A stretch of DNA of 64,000 nt from JANNBN01 sp031385545 (GTDB lineage: Bacteria; Actinomycetota; Acidimicrobiia; Acidimicrobiales; JANYDT01): the NCBI GenBank assembly GCA_031385545.1, contig JANNBN010000140.1:1-64000 (forward strand), in the 5' to 3' direction. Of this stretch, positions 52,110-60,382 are shown piece by piece. Position numbers and translations under genes: made by a program. How positions within the stretch are numbered: position 1 is the first letter of the stretch; each line of letters starts with the position of its first letter. Below the pieces are notes generated by a model. That model did not search any database. It was not told the DNA's origin and saw only the letters and a program-made list of their open reading frames with translations.

Positions 52110-52675
52110 GCCGCCTGGATCTGATCGCTGGTCCGAACGGTGCAGGCAAGACAACCTTGTTCGAACGTGTCATCGCCCCGGACCGGCCCGGCCTGCCTTT
52201 CGTCAATGCCGACCGGATCGCGCTCGACCGCTTTCCCGGCCACGAAACTGAGCATGCATACGAAGCTGCGGATATCGCTTCAGCAACCCGAACGGCACTG
52301 ATTGACGCACGACTCGACTTTTGTACGGAGACCGTGTTCTCGCACAGCTCGAAGATCGACCTCGTCACGACCGCCGTTGCCGTTGGTTACGACGTTGTCC
52401 TGCACGTTGTCATGATCCCACTGAAGTTGTCCGGCCTGCGTGTCGCTGCGCGGGTCTTCAGCGGTGGTCACGATGTCCCCACGGAAAAGCTTGCATCACG
52501 CTACGAGCGGCTGTGGCCTCTCATCGCTGCGGCGACACCAAGCTGTTACCGGGCCATCTTCTACGACAACGCCGAGGACGGTGGCCCCTCCGAGACCGCA
52601 TCGTTGCGTTTCGGGGTCCCCGACTACCAGCCTCGCTGGCCCCAGTGGACACCAGGACCACTGCGGTCGCTCTAG
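52106..52675 (+). CDS. Zeta-toxin-like kinase
   Basis: 189 aa, GTG start. LDLIAGPNGAGKTTLFERVI is the Walker A loop; LPFVNADRIALDRFPG follows; FCTETVFSHSSKIDLV and VVLHVVMIPLKLSGLRVAARVFSGGHDVPTEKLASRYERLWPL are typical of chromosomal zeta-like toxins. Zeta kinases phosphorylate UDP-GlcNAc. The enzyme is intact and coupled to its antitoxin. Confidence 0.85.
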   Translation: MSRLDLIAGPNGAGKTTLFERVIAPDRPGLPFVNADRIALDRFPGHETEHAYEAADIASATRTALIDARLDFCTETVFSHSSKIDLVTTAVAVGYDVVLHVVMIPLKLSGLRVAARVFSGGHDVPTEKLASRYERLWPLIAAATPSCYRAIFYDNAEDGGPSETASLRFGVPDYQPRWPQWTPGPLRSL

Positions 52676-52761
52676 GTGCATCGAGTCGGCCGTCCTCGAA
52701 CGTTTCATTGCTGATTCGGCCTGATTGGGTGCCGTCGATGGTGTTGGCCGAAGATGACGCC

Positions 52762-53772
52762 ATGCCCGAAACGCTTGACCCGATGGCAGCGCTGCTTCCC
52801 CTTTACGGAATTCGGCAACGGAGAATGTCGACGAACGGCGGGGAACTGGACGTGCTGGAGAGCGGTCCTGACGACGGGCCGCTGATCGTGCTGTCGCACG
52901 GTTTCCCCGAACTGGCGTGGAGCTGGCGACACCAGTTGCGCGCACTCGGCGCTGCAGGCTGGCATGCGATCGCCCCCGACCAGCGCGGATATGGCAGATC
53001 GAGCCGCCCTGCCGAGGTAGCGGCATATGACAGCGAACAGATCGGCAACGACTTGTTGGGGTTGGTGGACCAGATCGCAGGTGATGGCGCACCGGCGGTG
53101 TTTGTGGGGCACGACTGGGGCGCGTTCATCGTGTGGGACTTGGCACGAACGAAGCCGCAGCGGGTGCGTGCGCTGGTGAACCTGTCGGTGCCGTTCATCG
53201 AGTGGCCGGCACCGCCCACGCAGTTGTTCAACATGCTGCACGGAGACAACTTCTTCTACATCAGCTATTTCCAACCGGTCGGCATTGCAGAAACAGACAT
53301 GGACCAGCATGTCGAGTCGATCATCCGCGGCCTGCTGTGGTCCGGGAGCGGTGCCGGATTTCCTACGTCAGTACCGGAGCCGTTGCCCATGGCCGGGACG
53401 GACTTCATGACCGGGTTTCGGCTGTCCAACCCGGCGCCGCAGCCGACGTGGCTGACCGAGGCCGACGTGCAGGTGTACCTCGACAGGTTCCACGTCAGCG
53501 GTTTCTTCGGGCCGGTCAGCTGGTACCGCAACCTTGACCGCAATCATGCGCGTGTCGGGTCGTTCCCCATTACCGATATGACCATGCCGACGTGGTTCAT
53601 CGGCGGCAGCAAAGACATGGTGATTGCCCGTGATCCGAACTTCGCGACCCGCCTTGCGCTCGTGCCCGGGTACCGCGGCATGACGATGGTCGAAGGAGCG
53701 GGACACTGGACACAACAAGAAAACCCCGACGAAGTGAACACAGCGCTGCTGGGCTACCTCGCAGAGCTCTAG
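52762..53772 (+). CDS. Epoxide-hydrolase-type alpha/beta hydrolase
   Basis: 336 aa from ATG 52762; a far longer upstream frame was rejected because it is antisense-like. LSHGFPELAWSWRHQLRAL (oxyanion H-G-F-P), APDQRGYGRSSRP, FVGHDWGAFIVWDLA (nucleophile Asp in H-D-W-G) and GAGHWTQQENP (catalytic His) are the epoxide hydrolase/haloalkane dehalogenase signatures. The H-G-F-P-E-x-x-x-x-W pattern favours epoxide hydrolase. Confidence 0.9.
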   Translation: MPETLDPMAALLPLYGIRQRRMSTNGGELDVLESGPDDGPLIVLSHGFPELAWSWRHQLRALGAAGWHAIAPDQRGYGRSSRPAEVAAYDSEQIGNDLLGLVDQIAGDGAPAVFVGHDWGAFIVWDLARTKPQRVRALVNLSVPFIEWPAPPTQLFNMLHGDNFFYISYFQPVGIAETDMDQHVESIIRGLLWSGSGAGFPTSVPEPLPMAGTDFMTGFRLSNPAPQPTWLTEADVQVYLDRFHVSGFFGPVSWYRNLDRNHARVGSFPITDMTMPTWFIGGSKDMVIARDPNFATRLALVPGYRGMTMVEGAGHWTQQENPDEVNTALLGYLAEL

Positions 53773-54189
53773 CGATCAACCCAAGAGGCAAATCGCCCGC
53801 CTGGAAACGGCGCCGTTGGTGCGGCCAGTCCCAAGAGCGCGAGCTCGGAGCCAGCCGACGGTCACCATCCAGTTTCGATGTCGAGTTCCAACGAGATGAG
53901 CTCGACAGCACCGTCTGGCGCAAGTCGCGGCAACGCTCATCGTCGCTTGGTGGCCGGGAGCTTCGGCCACAGAAACGAGCGGCTCAAAGTCAGACCCCAT
54001 GCACCGCCACTCATTCGCTCAGTCAGGGACTCGGGGGTCGCTGTTCCGCAGGGACAAAGGGTATTCCGTCGCATGGGTGCTGCCGGTCGGGCTGGCCTCG
54101 CGGTGCAGCTGCGACAGGTGCCACGCTGAACGTTCTCGCAAGCACCTCGCTGGGTCAGGAAGTCTGCGCGCGGGCACGAAAATTGGTCG
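53773..54189. other. Intergenic stretch before a MazEF-like pair
   Basis: No supported gene. Short open frames have no recognised motif and poor composition. It probably contains decayed DNA between the epoxide hydrolase and the TA cluster. Confidence 0.4.
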
Positions 54190-54208
54190 GTATCACGATT
54201 CGTGATAC
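54190..54208. promoter_or_regulatory. Palindrome upstream of the first MazEF-like pair
   Basis: GTATCACGA-T-TCGTGATAC, a perfect 9-1-9 inverted repeat ending 10 bp before the antitoxin ATG. A TA operator is likely. Confidence 0.65.
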
Positions 54209-54218
54209 TTTCGGAACC

Positions 54219-54458
54219 ATGGCTGCTGCGATTTCTGTTCGCTTGGATGACGAAGCTCACCGTGCCCTGCGGGTACTGGAAGCGTCCGGGCTGTCCACGT
54301 CCGAAGCGATTCGTTCTTCGTTGATCGAGTCGGCACGGAAAGTGAGGCGGAGCGGCGAACTCGCGAAAGAAGTGGCTGCGCTCGAAGCAGATGACGAGGA
54401 CCGGGCCGAAATGTTGTCAGTTGCGGCGATGATGGAGTCGATGCGTGCAACGCGGTGA
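54219..54458 (+). CDS. Ribbon-helix-helix antitoxin (MazE-like)
   Basis: 79 aa from ATG 54219. AAISVRLDDEAHRALRVLEASG followed by LSTSEAIRSSLIESARKVR is a ribbon-helix-helix fold; the acidic C-terminal half (LEADDEDRAEML) would bind the toxin. It overlaps the toxin start by 14 nt. Confidence 0.82.
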   Translation: MAAAISVRLDDEAHRALRVLEASGLSTSEAIRSSLIESARKVRRSGELAKEVAALEADDEDRAEMLSVAAMMESMRATR

Positions 54459-54762
54459 TGTGTTCCTTTTCAAAACTCCGAAAGGAATTGGTCACGAGCA
54501 GATGGGCGAACGGTTCGGTGTAGTCGTTCAAGCGGACGAATTTCTCCCTCGGTCGGTTGTCCTTGTCGCGCCCACTTCACGAAGCGCCCGTGCTGCCTCG
54601 TTTCGTCCGGAGGTTTTTGTTGACGGCAACGAAACGCGTGTGTTGGCAGAACAACTCGGTGCGGTCGATGTGCAACGGCTTGGACGCCCGGCCGGCCGCC
54701 TCACCGCAGAAGAACTGTGGAGCATCGACGAAGCGCTGGAAACAATTCTCGGACTTTCGTAG
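54445..54762 (+). CDS. MazF/PemK-type endoribonuclease toxin
   Basis: 105 aa. MQRGDVFLFKTPKGIGHEQMG, then RFGVVVQADEFLPRSVVLVAPTSRSARAASFRPEV and LAEQLGAVDVQRLGRPAGRLTAEEL match the PemK/MazF beta-barrel (R-G-x-V start, P-T-S strand, Q-x-x-x-V-D late strand). Predicted mRNA interferase. Confidence 0.85.
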   Translation: MQRGDVFLFKTPKGIGHEQMGERFGVVVQADEFLPRSVVLVAPTSRSARAASFRPEVFVDGNETRVLAEQLGAVDVQRLGRPAGRLTAEELWSIDEALETILGLS

Positions 54763-54849
54763 CCAGAGACAAGAGTTCCCGCGGCAGGGGCCACTCCGAA
54801 CATGTCGGTTTTTGTCGACACGGCTCGGGGCAGCGAGCTCGTCCGCTGA

Positions 54850-55149
54850 TCAGGCCAGGTCGAACGCAGCCAATATGGCGTCAGTCAGCAACGGTTCTTC
54901 GTCGTCGTACAGGTAGCCGACAAGCCGGCCGAGCGAAGTTACGGGAATCGTTTGCACGTTGTCACAGGAGACTGCCGAACGCTCCTGAAGACCATTTCGC
55001 TGCCCGACCGGAACTTCCACGGCGAGGCCCCGCACACGCGATGTGATGGGTGCAACCGTGACGGAACGAAGCACCGGGCGGGCAAGTTCGCGCGTCAGAA
55101 CGAGCACCGGGCGAGGCTTGTCGAGCTGAGCGATGTGGATTGGTCGCAT
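54850..55149 (-). CDS. MazF-type endoribonuclease toxin, second pair
   Basis: 99 aa. HIAQLDKPRPVLVLTRELARPVLRSVTVAPITSRVRG, then VPVGQRNGLQERSAVSCDNVQTIPVTSLGRLVGYL are typical MazF strands (R-P-V-L-V-L; N-x-L-x-x-x-S; D-N-V/I-x-x-I). It overlaps the antitoxin by 1 nt (TGATG) and is convergent with the first MazF-like gene. Confidence 0.88.
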   Translation of the reverse strand: MRPIHIAQLDKPRPVLVLTRELARPVLRSVTVAPITSRVRGLAVEVPVGQRNGLQERSAVSCDNVQTIPVTSLGRLVGYLYDDEEPLLTDAILAAFDLA

Positions 55150-55391
55150 CAGTCCAGGTCGAGCGGGGTTGCTGCCACTGCAGCGGCGATCAGGTCCAAC
55201 TCGTCACCGCCGTGTTCAGCGCGATCGGCGAGCAACACCTCGATGTCATGGGAGGCACGTTCGCGGCGACGGTCACGTTCAACGAAGCGCGCGACGACGT
55301 CGGCACGGCTCTTCGCTCTGCCTGCGAGCACTTGCGCGTCGATGTATTCGACAACCGATTCCGGGAGGCGGAGCGCTATCTGAATCGACAT
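55149..55391 (-). CDS. MazE-like antitoxin, second pair
   Basis: 80 aa from ATG 55391; longer frames were rejected. SIQIALRLPESVVEYIDAQVLAGRAKSRADVVARFVERDRRRE is a ribbon-helix-helix antitoxin fold; LIAAAVAATPLDLD is the toxin-binding tail. The TTGGTACCAA-type palindrome lies 15 bp upstream of its start. Confidence 0.82.
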   Translation of the reverse strand: MSIQIALRLPESVVEYIDAQVLAGRAKSRADVVARFVERDRRRERASHDIEVLLADRAEHGGDELDLIAAAVAATPLDLD

Positions 55392-55405
55392 GATCACAGC
55401 GTAGC

Positions 55406-55427
55406 TTCGATTTGGTACCAATTCGAA
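55406..55427. promoter_or_regulatory. TTGGTACCAA-cored near-palindrome
   Basis: The core TTGGTACCAA (55412-55421) is flanked by TTCGAT and TTCGAA, so 20 of 22 positions are symmetric. It lies between the divergent MazE-like antitoxin (start 55391) and the hypothetical gene at 55439. The core is shared with the operators at 48158 and 48971. Confidence 0.6.
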
Positions 55428-55438
55428 AGCAGGGAGAC

Positions 55439-55948
55439 ATGCAGTTTCCGTCAGCCCGGGCGAGAACCCTGCGCCCGATAGCGGGAGGAGTCCTGCCAGA
55501 CGAATGGCAACAAGGACGGCATATTCGAAACTTCGATGTCGCAGTACTCCGTCCGCGACACTTGGGTATGACCGCCCTGCGATATGACCAGCGACCACCC
55601 GATCGCACACCGGTCCATACCGACGATCTGCCGGACACACCCACTCGTGATCGCAACATCATGGCCACGGCGTGGATCGAAGCCCCGCCCGAGTTGCTGA
55701 CGTTGGGCGACAGCCTCGACGGTCGGCCCGAGGCCGAATACAAGAGACGAATCGGCGATTGGCTGCTGTGGCGCTCCGGACCGGCGGTAGATGCCGATGC
55801 CATCTACCTCGCTGTTCATCGCTCCAAATTGTCGTGCCAGCATCGGTTCACCTTGCTGCCAGATGGCAACGGGGCGGGCGCAGGGCCGTCGGGACGCGAG
55901 CACGCTCGATTCCGCGAGTGGAAGGCCGACCTCCTCGGCCGGAAGTAG
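55439..55948 (+). CDS. Hypothetical cytoplasmic protein
   Basis: 169 aa from ATG 55439 with GGGAG upstream. No signal peptide or membrane segment. FDVAVLRPRHLGMTALRYDQ and RRIGDWLLWRSGPAVDADAIYLAV (near 105-128) are the most structured stretches; no family was recognised. It is divergent from the MazEF-like pair. Confidence 0.6.
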   Translation: MQFPSARARTLRPIAGGVLPDEWQQGRHIRNFDVAVLRPRHLGMTALRYDQRPPDRTPVHTDDLPDTPTRDRNIMATAWIEAPPELLTLGDSLDGRPEAEYKRRIGDWLLWRSGPAVDADAIYLAVHRSKLSCQHRFTLLPDGNGAGAGPSGREHARFREWKADLLGRK

Positions 55949-55988
55949 TTCACGGTCTCTCGGAAGAGGGCGGTAGCGTTGTCGGCAA

Positions 55989-56792
55989 ATGGCAACGCTG
56001 CTCTGCTTCCACGCCCACCCCGACGACGAGGCCATCACCACAGGCGGCACCATGGCCCGTGCTGCGGCCAACGGCCATCGGGTCATCCTTGTGGTGGCCA
56101 CCGGCGGCGAGCACGGTGAAACTCCGGCGGACCTTGCGGAGGGCGAGACCCTCTCGGAACGCCGAGCAGCCGAAACCCGCTCCAGCGCTGCGGTGCTCGG
56201 CATCCACGACGTGCGGTTCCTCGGGTACACCGATTCCGGGATGACGGGCTGGGACCAGAACGGTCATCCGCAAGCACTCATGAACGCGCCGCTTGACGAA
56301 GCCGCTGAACGGCTGGCCGCCATCCTGCGTGACGAGCGGGTCGACGTGTTCACCCACTACGACTGGCACGGAAACTACGGGCACCCAGACCACATCGCGG
56401 TACATCGCGTTGGTAAGCGCGCAGCAGAACTAGCGGGTACTCCCTTCGTGTACCAGGCGACCATGAACCGGGACCACATGCGCCGACTGATGGCGGTGGC
56501 CCGAGAAAACGGGGCCGACATCCCAGATTTCGGCGACGACGACACCCCCAACACCGATGACGGCAATCCGTTCGGTATGGCCGAAGCAGATCTCACCACC
56601 GCAGTCGACGTCACCGCCTACATCGCACACAAGCGGGACTCCATGAAGGCGCACCGCAGCCAGATCTCGGACACGTCGTTCTTCATGGAGATGCCCGACG
56701 AGGTCTTCGCCATGTCGTTCGGCACCGAGTGGTTCATCCGGGAGCAACACCCGGTGGGCATTGCCGAAGACTGGTTGGCAGGGCTGAGCTGA
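55989..56792 (+). CDS. PIG-L/LmbE family deacetylase (MshB/Mca-like)
   Basis: 267 aa. Zinc site LLCFHAHPDDEAITTGG (H-P-D-D near 11-14) and distal H-x-x-H in HYDWHGNYGHPDHIAVHRVG (near 119-135). MGYTDSGM-like FLGYTDSGMTGW matches the mycothiol-related MshB/Mca branch, which deacetylates GlcNAc-Ins or cleaves mycothiol conjugates. Mycothiol function here is plausible in an actinobacterium but not proven. Confidence 0.85.
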   Translation: MATLLCFHAHPDDEAITTGGTMARAAANGHRVILVVATGGEHGETPADLAEGETLSERRAAETRSSAAVLGIHDVRFLGYTDSGMTGWDQNGHPQALMNAPLDEAAERLAAILRDERVDVFTHYDWHGNYGHPDHIAVHRVGKRAAELAGTPFVYQATMNRDHMRRLMAVARENGADIPDFGDDDTPNTDDGNPFGMAEADLTTAVDVTAYIAHKRDSMKAHRSQISDTSFFMEMPDEVFAMSFGTEWFIREQHPVGIAEDWLAGLS

Positions 56793-56845
56793 ACGACCGC
56801 GGCGCCACGGAGAACCCACCGCTGTTCCCGATAGGGTCGGCACCT

Positions 56846-57616
56846 ATGACCGCCGACCCGCTCTCACTGTTCTCACTCACCGGCCGCACCGTGCTCATCA
56901 CCGGCGCCAGCAGCGGGCTGGGCGAACGGTTCGCCGAAGTGCTCCACGCACTTGGCGCAACGGTTGTACTCAGTGCGCGGCGGGTCAGCCGACTGGAGTC
57001 CCTCGTCGAACGACTTGGCGACCGGGCGCTGGCGCTGCCGTGCGACGTGGCCGAGCCTGGTGCGTCGGCTGAGCTGGTCCGCCAGACCGTCGAACAGGTC
57101 GGTTCCCTCCACGCCGTCGTCGCCAACGCAGGCATTTCGAACACCGTTCCTGCCATCAAGGAGAACGTGTCCGACTTCGCACAGGTCGTCACGGTCGACC
57201 TTGTTGCACCATTCGAACTCGCACAAGCCGCGGCGGCCCATTGGCGCGCAGCACAGCAGCCCGGGTCCATCGTGATGATCGCCAGCGCGGCCGGCCACCT
57301 CAGCGACAAGCTGCTCCCCCAGGCCGGTTACGTTGCGGCCAAGACAGGGCTCGTCGGGCTCACCCGGGAACTCGCGCTGCAGTGGGGGCGTTACGGAATC
57401 AGGGTCAACGCTCTGTGTCCCGGCATGTTCCCGTCAGAGATGACCGCACCCGTGCATGAGAACCCCGAGGTCTCTGCGCTGTTCGGTGCCGCTGCCCCGC
57501 TCGGTCGTATCGGACAGCGGCACGAACTGGATGGAGCTATTGCGTTCCTGGTGTCCGACGCGTCCAGCTACATGACCGGGCAGAGCGTCATCGTCGACGG
57601 CGGCATGAACACCTGA
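56846..57616 (+). CDS. Short-chain dehydrogenase/reductase
   Basis: 256 aa from ATG 56846. VLITGASSGLGERFA (G-x-x-x-G-x-G), VVANAGISN (N-N-A-G equivalent), catalytic Ser in IVMIASAAGHL and Tyr/Lys in GYVAAKTGLVGLTREL. C-terminal SSYMTGQSVIVDGGMNT is classical. NAD(P)-dependent; substrate unknown. Confidence 0.92.
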   Translation: MTADPLSLFSLTGRTVLITGASSGLGERFAEVLHALGATVVLSARRVSRLESLVERLGDRALALPCDVAEPGASAELVRQTVEQVGSLHAVVANAGISNTVPAIKENVSDFAQVVTVDLVAPFELAQAAAAHWRAAQQPGSIVMIASAAGHLSDKLLPQAGYVAAKTGLVGLTRELALQWGRYGIRVNALCPGMFPSEMTAPVHENPEVSALFGAAAPLGRIGQRHELDGAIAFLVSDASSYMTGQSVIVDGGMNT

Positions 57617-57619
57617 CTG

Positions 57620-59188
57620 GTGATGCCTGTCCTTCTCCAAGCATTGAGCGACGCCCACGCGCAACTCGCGTCGACCGGGTCCAAGCTCGCAAAAGTAAGC
57701 ACACTGACGGAACTCCTGCGTCAGTGTGACACCGATGAGCTACCTATCGTCATCGCCGCCATGACCGGTGAACCCAGGCAGGGTCGCTTCGGTGTCGGCT
57801 GGGCGTCGCTTGCCAACATCGCGCCGAACGAAGGAGCACACCGCAGCGCCCACGCTGACGTCGCAGCGCCGTCCGTGCTCGAAATGGATGCCCTCTTCAC
57901 CCAACTTTCCGCGACCAGCGGGCAGGGGTCGGTCGCCGGCCGAAACGGACTGCTGGCCGTCTTTCTCGGGCGCTGCAGCACCTCCGAGCAGGAGTTCATT
58001 CGTCGGCTGCTCACCGGCGGGCTGCGCCAAGGGGCGCTTGACGGGCTGATGATCGAGGCCGTCGGCAAAGCACTCGATGTTCCCGCTGCTGCGCTGCGCC
58101 GAGCCATGACGATGCACGGCGACCTCGGTGCGCTCGCGGTGGCCGTTGCGACACAGGGGCCGACATCGCTCGACACGGTCCGCATCGTGGTGGGCCGGCC
58201 GATGCAACCGATGCTCGCCGCTACCGCAGCCTCGCTCGAAGAGGCGTTCGGCGCGTTCGGAACCGCTTCGGTGGAATGGAAGCTGGACGGTGCGCGGATT
58301 CAGGTGCATGTCGAGCGGTCCGACCCCGCAGACACCACCGCAGCCGGCGTGCGGCTATTCACGCGGAACCTGAACGACATCACCGACCGGCTTCCCGAGG
58401 TAGCTGCAGTGCTGGGGCGTATCCAAGTGCAGTCGCTGGTTGCCGACGGCGAAGTGTTGGGCCTCGATCTCGATGGCAACCCGGCGGTGTTCCAAGACAC
58501 GATGGCGCGCGTCGGCAGCGACGAGTCCCGACCCCGCCATTCGGTCGCGTTGCAGCCGTTCTTGTTCGACCTGCTGCACCTCGACGGAGTCGACCTGGTC
58601 GACCTCCCGTTGACCGAACGGCTTGCGCTGCTCGACCGGGTTGCACCGGGCCTGCGCGTACCCGGTGTGATCACTGCATCCATCGACGACGCGCTGGAAG
58701 TGCAACACAATGCCCTCTCTCGCGGGCACGAGGGCGTGATGGTGAAAGACGCAACCAGCACATACACGGCCGGCCGCAGGGGAACGGCGTGGCGCAAGGT
58801 GAAGCCGGTCCATACGTTCGACCTCGTTGTGCTCGGTGCCGAGTGGGGCCACGGCCGGCGCACCGGCAAATTGTCGAACCTGCATCTCGGCGCCCGCGAC
58901 CCCGAGCGGCCGGACGGGTTCGTGATGGTCGGCAAGACGTTCAAAGGCCTCACCGATGAACTGCTGACCTGGCAGACCGAGGCGCTGCTGCAGCGCGAAG
59001 TCAAACGCACCGGCATCACGGTGTTCGTGCGCCCCGAACTGGTGGTGGAGATTGCCATCGACGGCGTGCAGCGCTCGACCCGTTACCCCGGCGGGGTTGC
59101 CCTGCGATTCGCACGGGTGAAGGGTTACCGCCCCGACCGCGATGCGTTCACCGCAGACACCATCTCCGCGCTGCGGTCCATGCTGTAA
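57620..59188 (+). CDS. lig: ATP-dependent DNA ligase
   Basis: 522 aa, GTG 57620 (ATG 57623 is equally possible). The N-terminal helical DNA-binding domain includes GGLRQGALDGLMIEAVGKAL; the adenylation motif is EWKLDGARIQVH (K-x-D-G lysine near 216); motifs III-VI include FLFDLLHLDGVDLVDLPL, GHEGVMVKDATSTY and AWRKVKP. Archaeal/actinobacterial LigB-like length. It is separate from the LigD-type polymerase at the window end. Confidence 0.92.
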   Translation: MMPVLLQALSDAHAQLASTGSKLAKVSTLTELLRQCDTDELPIVIAAMTGEPRQGRFGVGWASLANIAPNEGAHRSAHADVAAPSVLEMDALFTQLSATSGQGSVAGRNGLLAVFLGRCSTSEQEFIRRLLTGGLRQGALDGLMIEAVGKALDVPAAALRRAMTMHGDLGALAVAVATQGPTSLDTVRIVVGRPMQPMLAATAASLEEAFGAFGTASVEWKLDGARIQVHVERSDPADTTAAGVRLFTRNLNDITDRLPEVAAVLGRIQVQSLVADGEVLGLDLDGNPAVFQDTMARVGSDESRPRHSVALQPFLFDLLHLDGVDLVDLPLTERLALLDRVAPGLRVPGVITASIDDALEVQHNALSRGHEGVMVKDATSTYTAGRRGTAWRKVKPVHTFDLVVLGAEWGHGRRTGKLSNLHLGARDPERPDGFVMVGKTFKGLTDELLTWQTEALLQREVKRTGITVFVRPELVVEIAIDGVQRSTRYPGGVALRFARVKGYRPDRDAFTADTISALRSML

Positions 59189-59511
59189 CGACTGCTCACC
59201 AACGACAGCTCGGTCATCACGGTTGGTGGATTTCGTGTGTGAACCGTGTTTCACCCTTGACGGGCTGATCACTTGCCGGTTCAGTGGTGCAGATGACGGT
59301 TCGCTCGAACCCCCGCACCAGACGCTGCTCGATGCTACGGCCATCGGACGGCACACCCGCCGTGACCCGCCACATCGCAAACCCGTTCGAAGCGCTGCCC
59401 GGACCGTTCCGGTTCGGTCACGCGGACAAGGCGCTTGCCACGCTCCTGCCTGACGGAATCACCGAGTTGATGCGCGACCCTGACCTGGCCTGCTGTGTCT
59501 GAGCGTCCCAG
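59189..59511. other. Intergenic stretch
   Basis: No supported gene. A 46-codon frame from about 59362 (VTRHIANPFEALPGPFRFGH and on to a stop at 59502) is the only composition-plausible peptide, without a ribosome-binding site or motif. Confidence 0.4.
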
Positions 59512-59928
59512 CTACTCCTGGTTCTGTGCGACCAGCAAGGGACGGAAAAGGTCCATCACCTCGGGTGTCATCCGTTTGGGTCGGCCGCTCGGGTCAACGG
59601 ATCCAACCCGCACTTCGCCCTCGACCAACACCTGATCACCGCGTCGGATGCGCTGCACCCATCGGCCGGTGATAGCGCCGAGTTGTGCGATTTCGGTTTC
59701 CACCACCAACGAGTCGCCGGCGAGTGCTGGAGCCCGGAACTTGACGACCAGGTCCGTGACCACGATGTTCCAGCCTTTCTCCGACAGCTCGTGGATGGCG
59801 ATGCCGAGCTCTTGCATCGCCTCGGTGCGGCCAGCCTCGAGGTAGGCGACGTAGACGGCGTGGTTGACATGGTTGTACGGGTCGAGTTCGCCGAACCGGA
59901 CACGGATCTCGCTGCGATGCGCTGGCAT
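59512..59928 (-). CDS. Acyl-CoA thioesterase (4HBT hotdog fold)
   Basis: 138 aa from ATG 59928. IRVRFGELDPYNHVNHAVYVAYLEAGRTEAM is the YbgC/4HBT active-site motif with Asp near 17 and N-H-V-N-H; the rest is beta-rich (LVVKFRAPALAGDSLVVETEI). It hydrolyses acyl-CoA thioesters. Followed by RidA upstream on the same strand. Confidence 0.9.
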   Translation of the reverse strand: MPAHRSEIRVRFGELDPYNHVNHAVYVAYLEAGRTEAMQELGIAIHELSEKGWNIVVTDLVVKFRAPALAGDSLVVETEIAQLGAITGRWVQRIRRGDQVLVEGEVRVGSVDPSGRPKRMTPEVMDLFRPLLVAQNQE

Positions 59929-59968
59929 GAACAACAGTCTTTCAGCGTGAGTGAGGGCATCCCCGCAT

Positions 59969-60349
59969 TCAGCGGGCCGCAACCGCCGAGATCTCCATCC
60001 GCCACTCGGGCCGGGCTAGGCGCGGCACCACGATGAGCGTAGATGCGCTGCGATGCCCAGCCAACGCAGCGTCACGTGCAGCCATCACCACCGACAGATC
60101 TTGCCCATCAACAACGTACGAGGTGTAGCTCACGATGTCGCCGAGCCCCAACCCGCCTTCGGCGAGCACCTCGCCGATGGTGTTCCAGATGTGTCGTGCC
60201 TGTTGGGCCAGATCGTCGGGAACCGTCCCATCGGGAGCCGTTCCGACGATACCGGCCGTATGGATGAGTACCTGCGGGTGGGTAACCCGCGTTCCCAGCG
60301 CGAAGCTCGCTGCCGGCGCTGCCACCCCGGTCGGTTCAAGTCGTTCCAT
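59969..60349 (-). CDS. RidA family protein
   Basis: 126 aa. LIHTAGIVGTAPDGTVPDDLAQQARHIWNTIGEVLAEGGLGLGDIVSYTSYVVD and GHRSASTLIVVPRLARPEWRMEISAVAA match RidA/YjgF, with the usual arginine near 112. These proteins deaminate reactive enamine/imine intermediates, consistent with amine metabolism in the cell. Confidence 0.9.
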   Translation of the reverse strand: MERLEPTGVAAPAASFALGTRVTHPQVLIHTAGIVGTAPDGTVPDDLAQQARHIWNTIGEVLAEGGLGLGDIVSYTSYVVDGQDLSVVMAARDAALAGHRSASTLIVVPRLARPEWRMEISAVAAR

Positions 60350-60382
60350 CAGAGATACCGTTTCATAACGTAAGCGGGCGTA

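Noticed and set aside
52321..52761. Upstream extension of the epoxide hydrolase frame
   Set aside because: It runs through the zeta-toxin gene in another frame and lacks hydrolase features; the ATG at 52762 fits the family start.
54802..54849. 15-codon frame MSVFVDTARGSELVR between the two MazF-like genes, resembling a PIN-domain start
   Set aside because: Too short and without catalytic residues beyond the first aspartate; could be a PIN remnant but similarity over eight residues is not enough.
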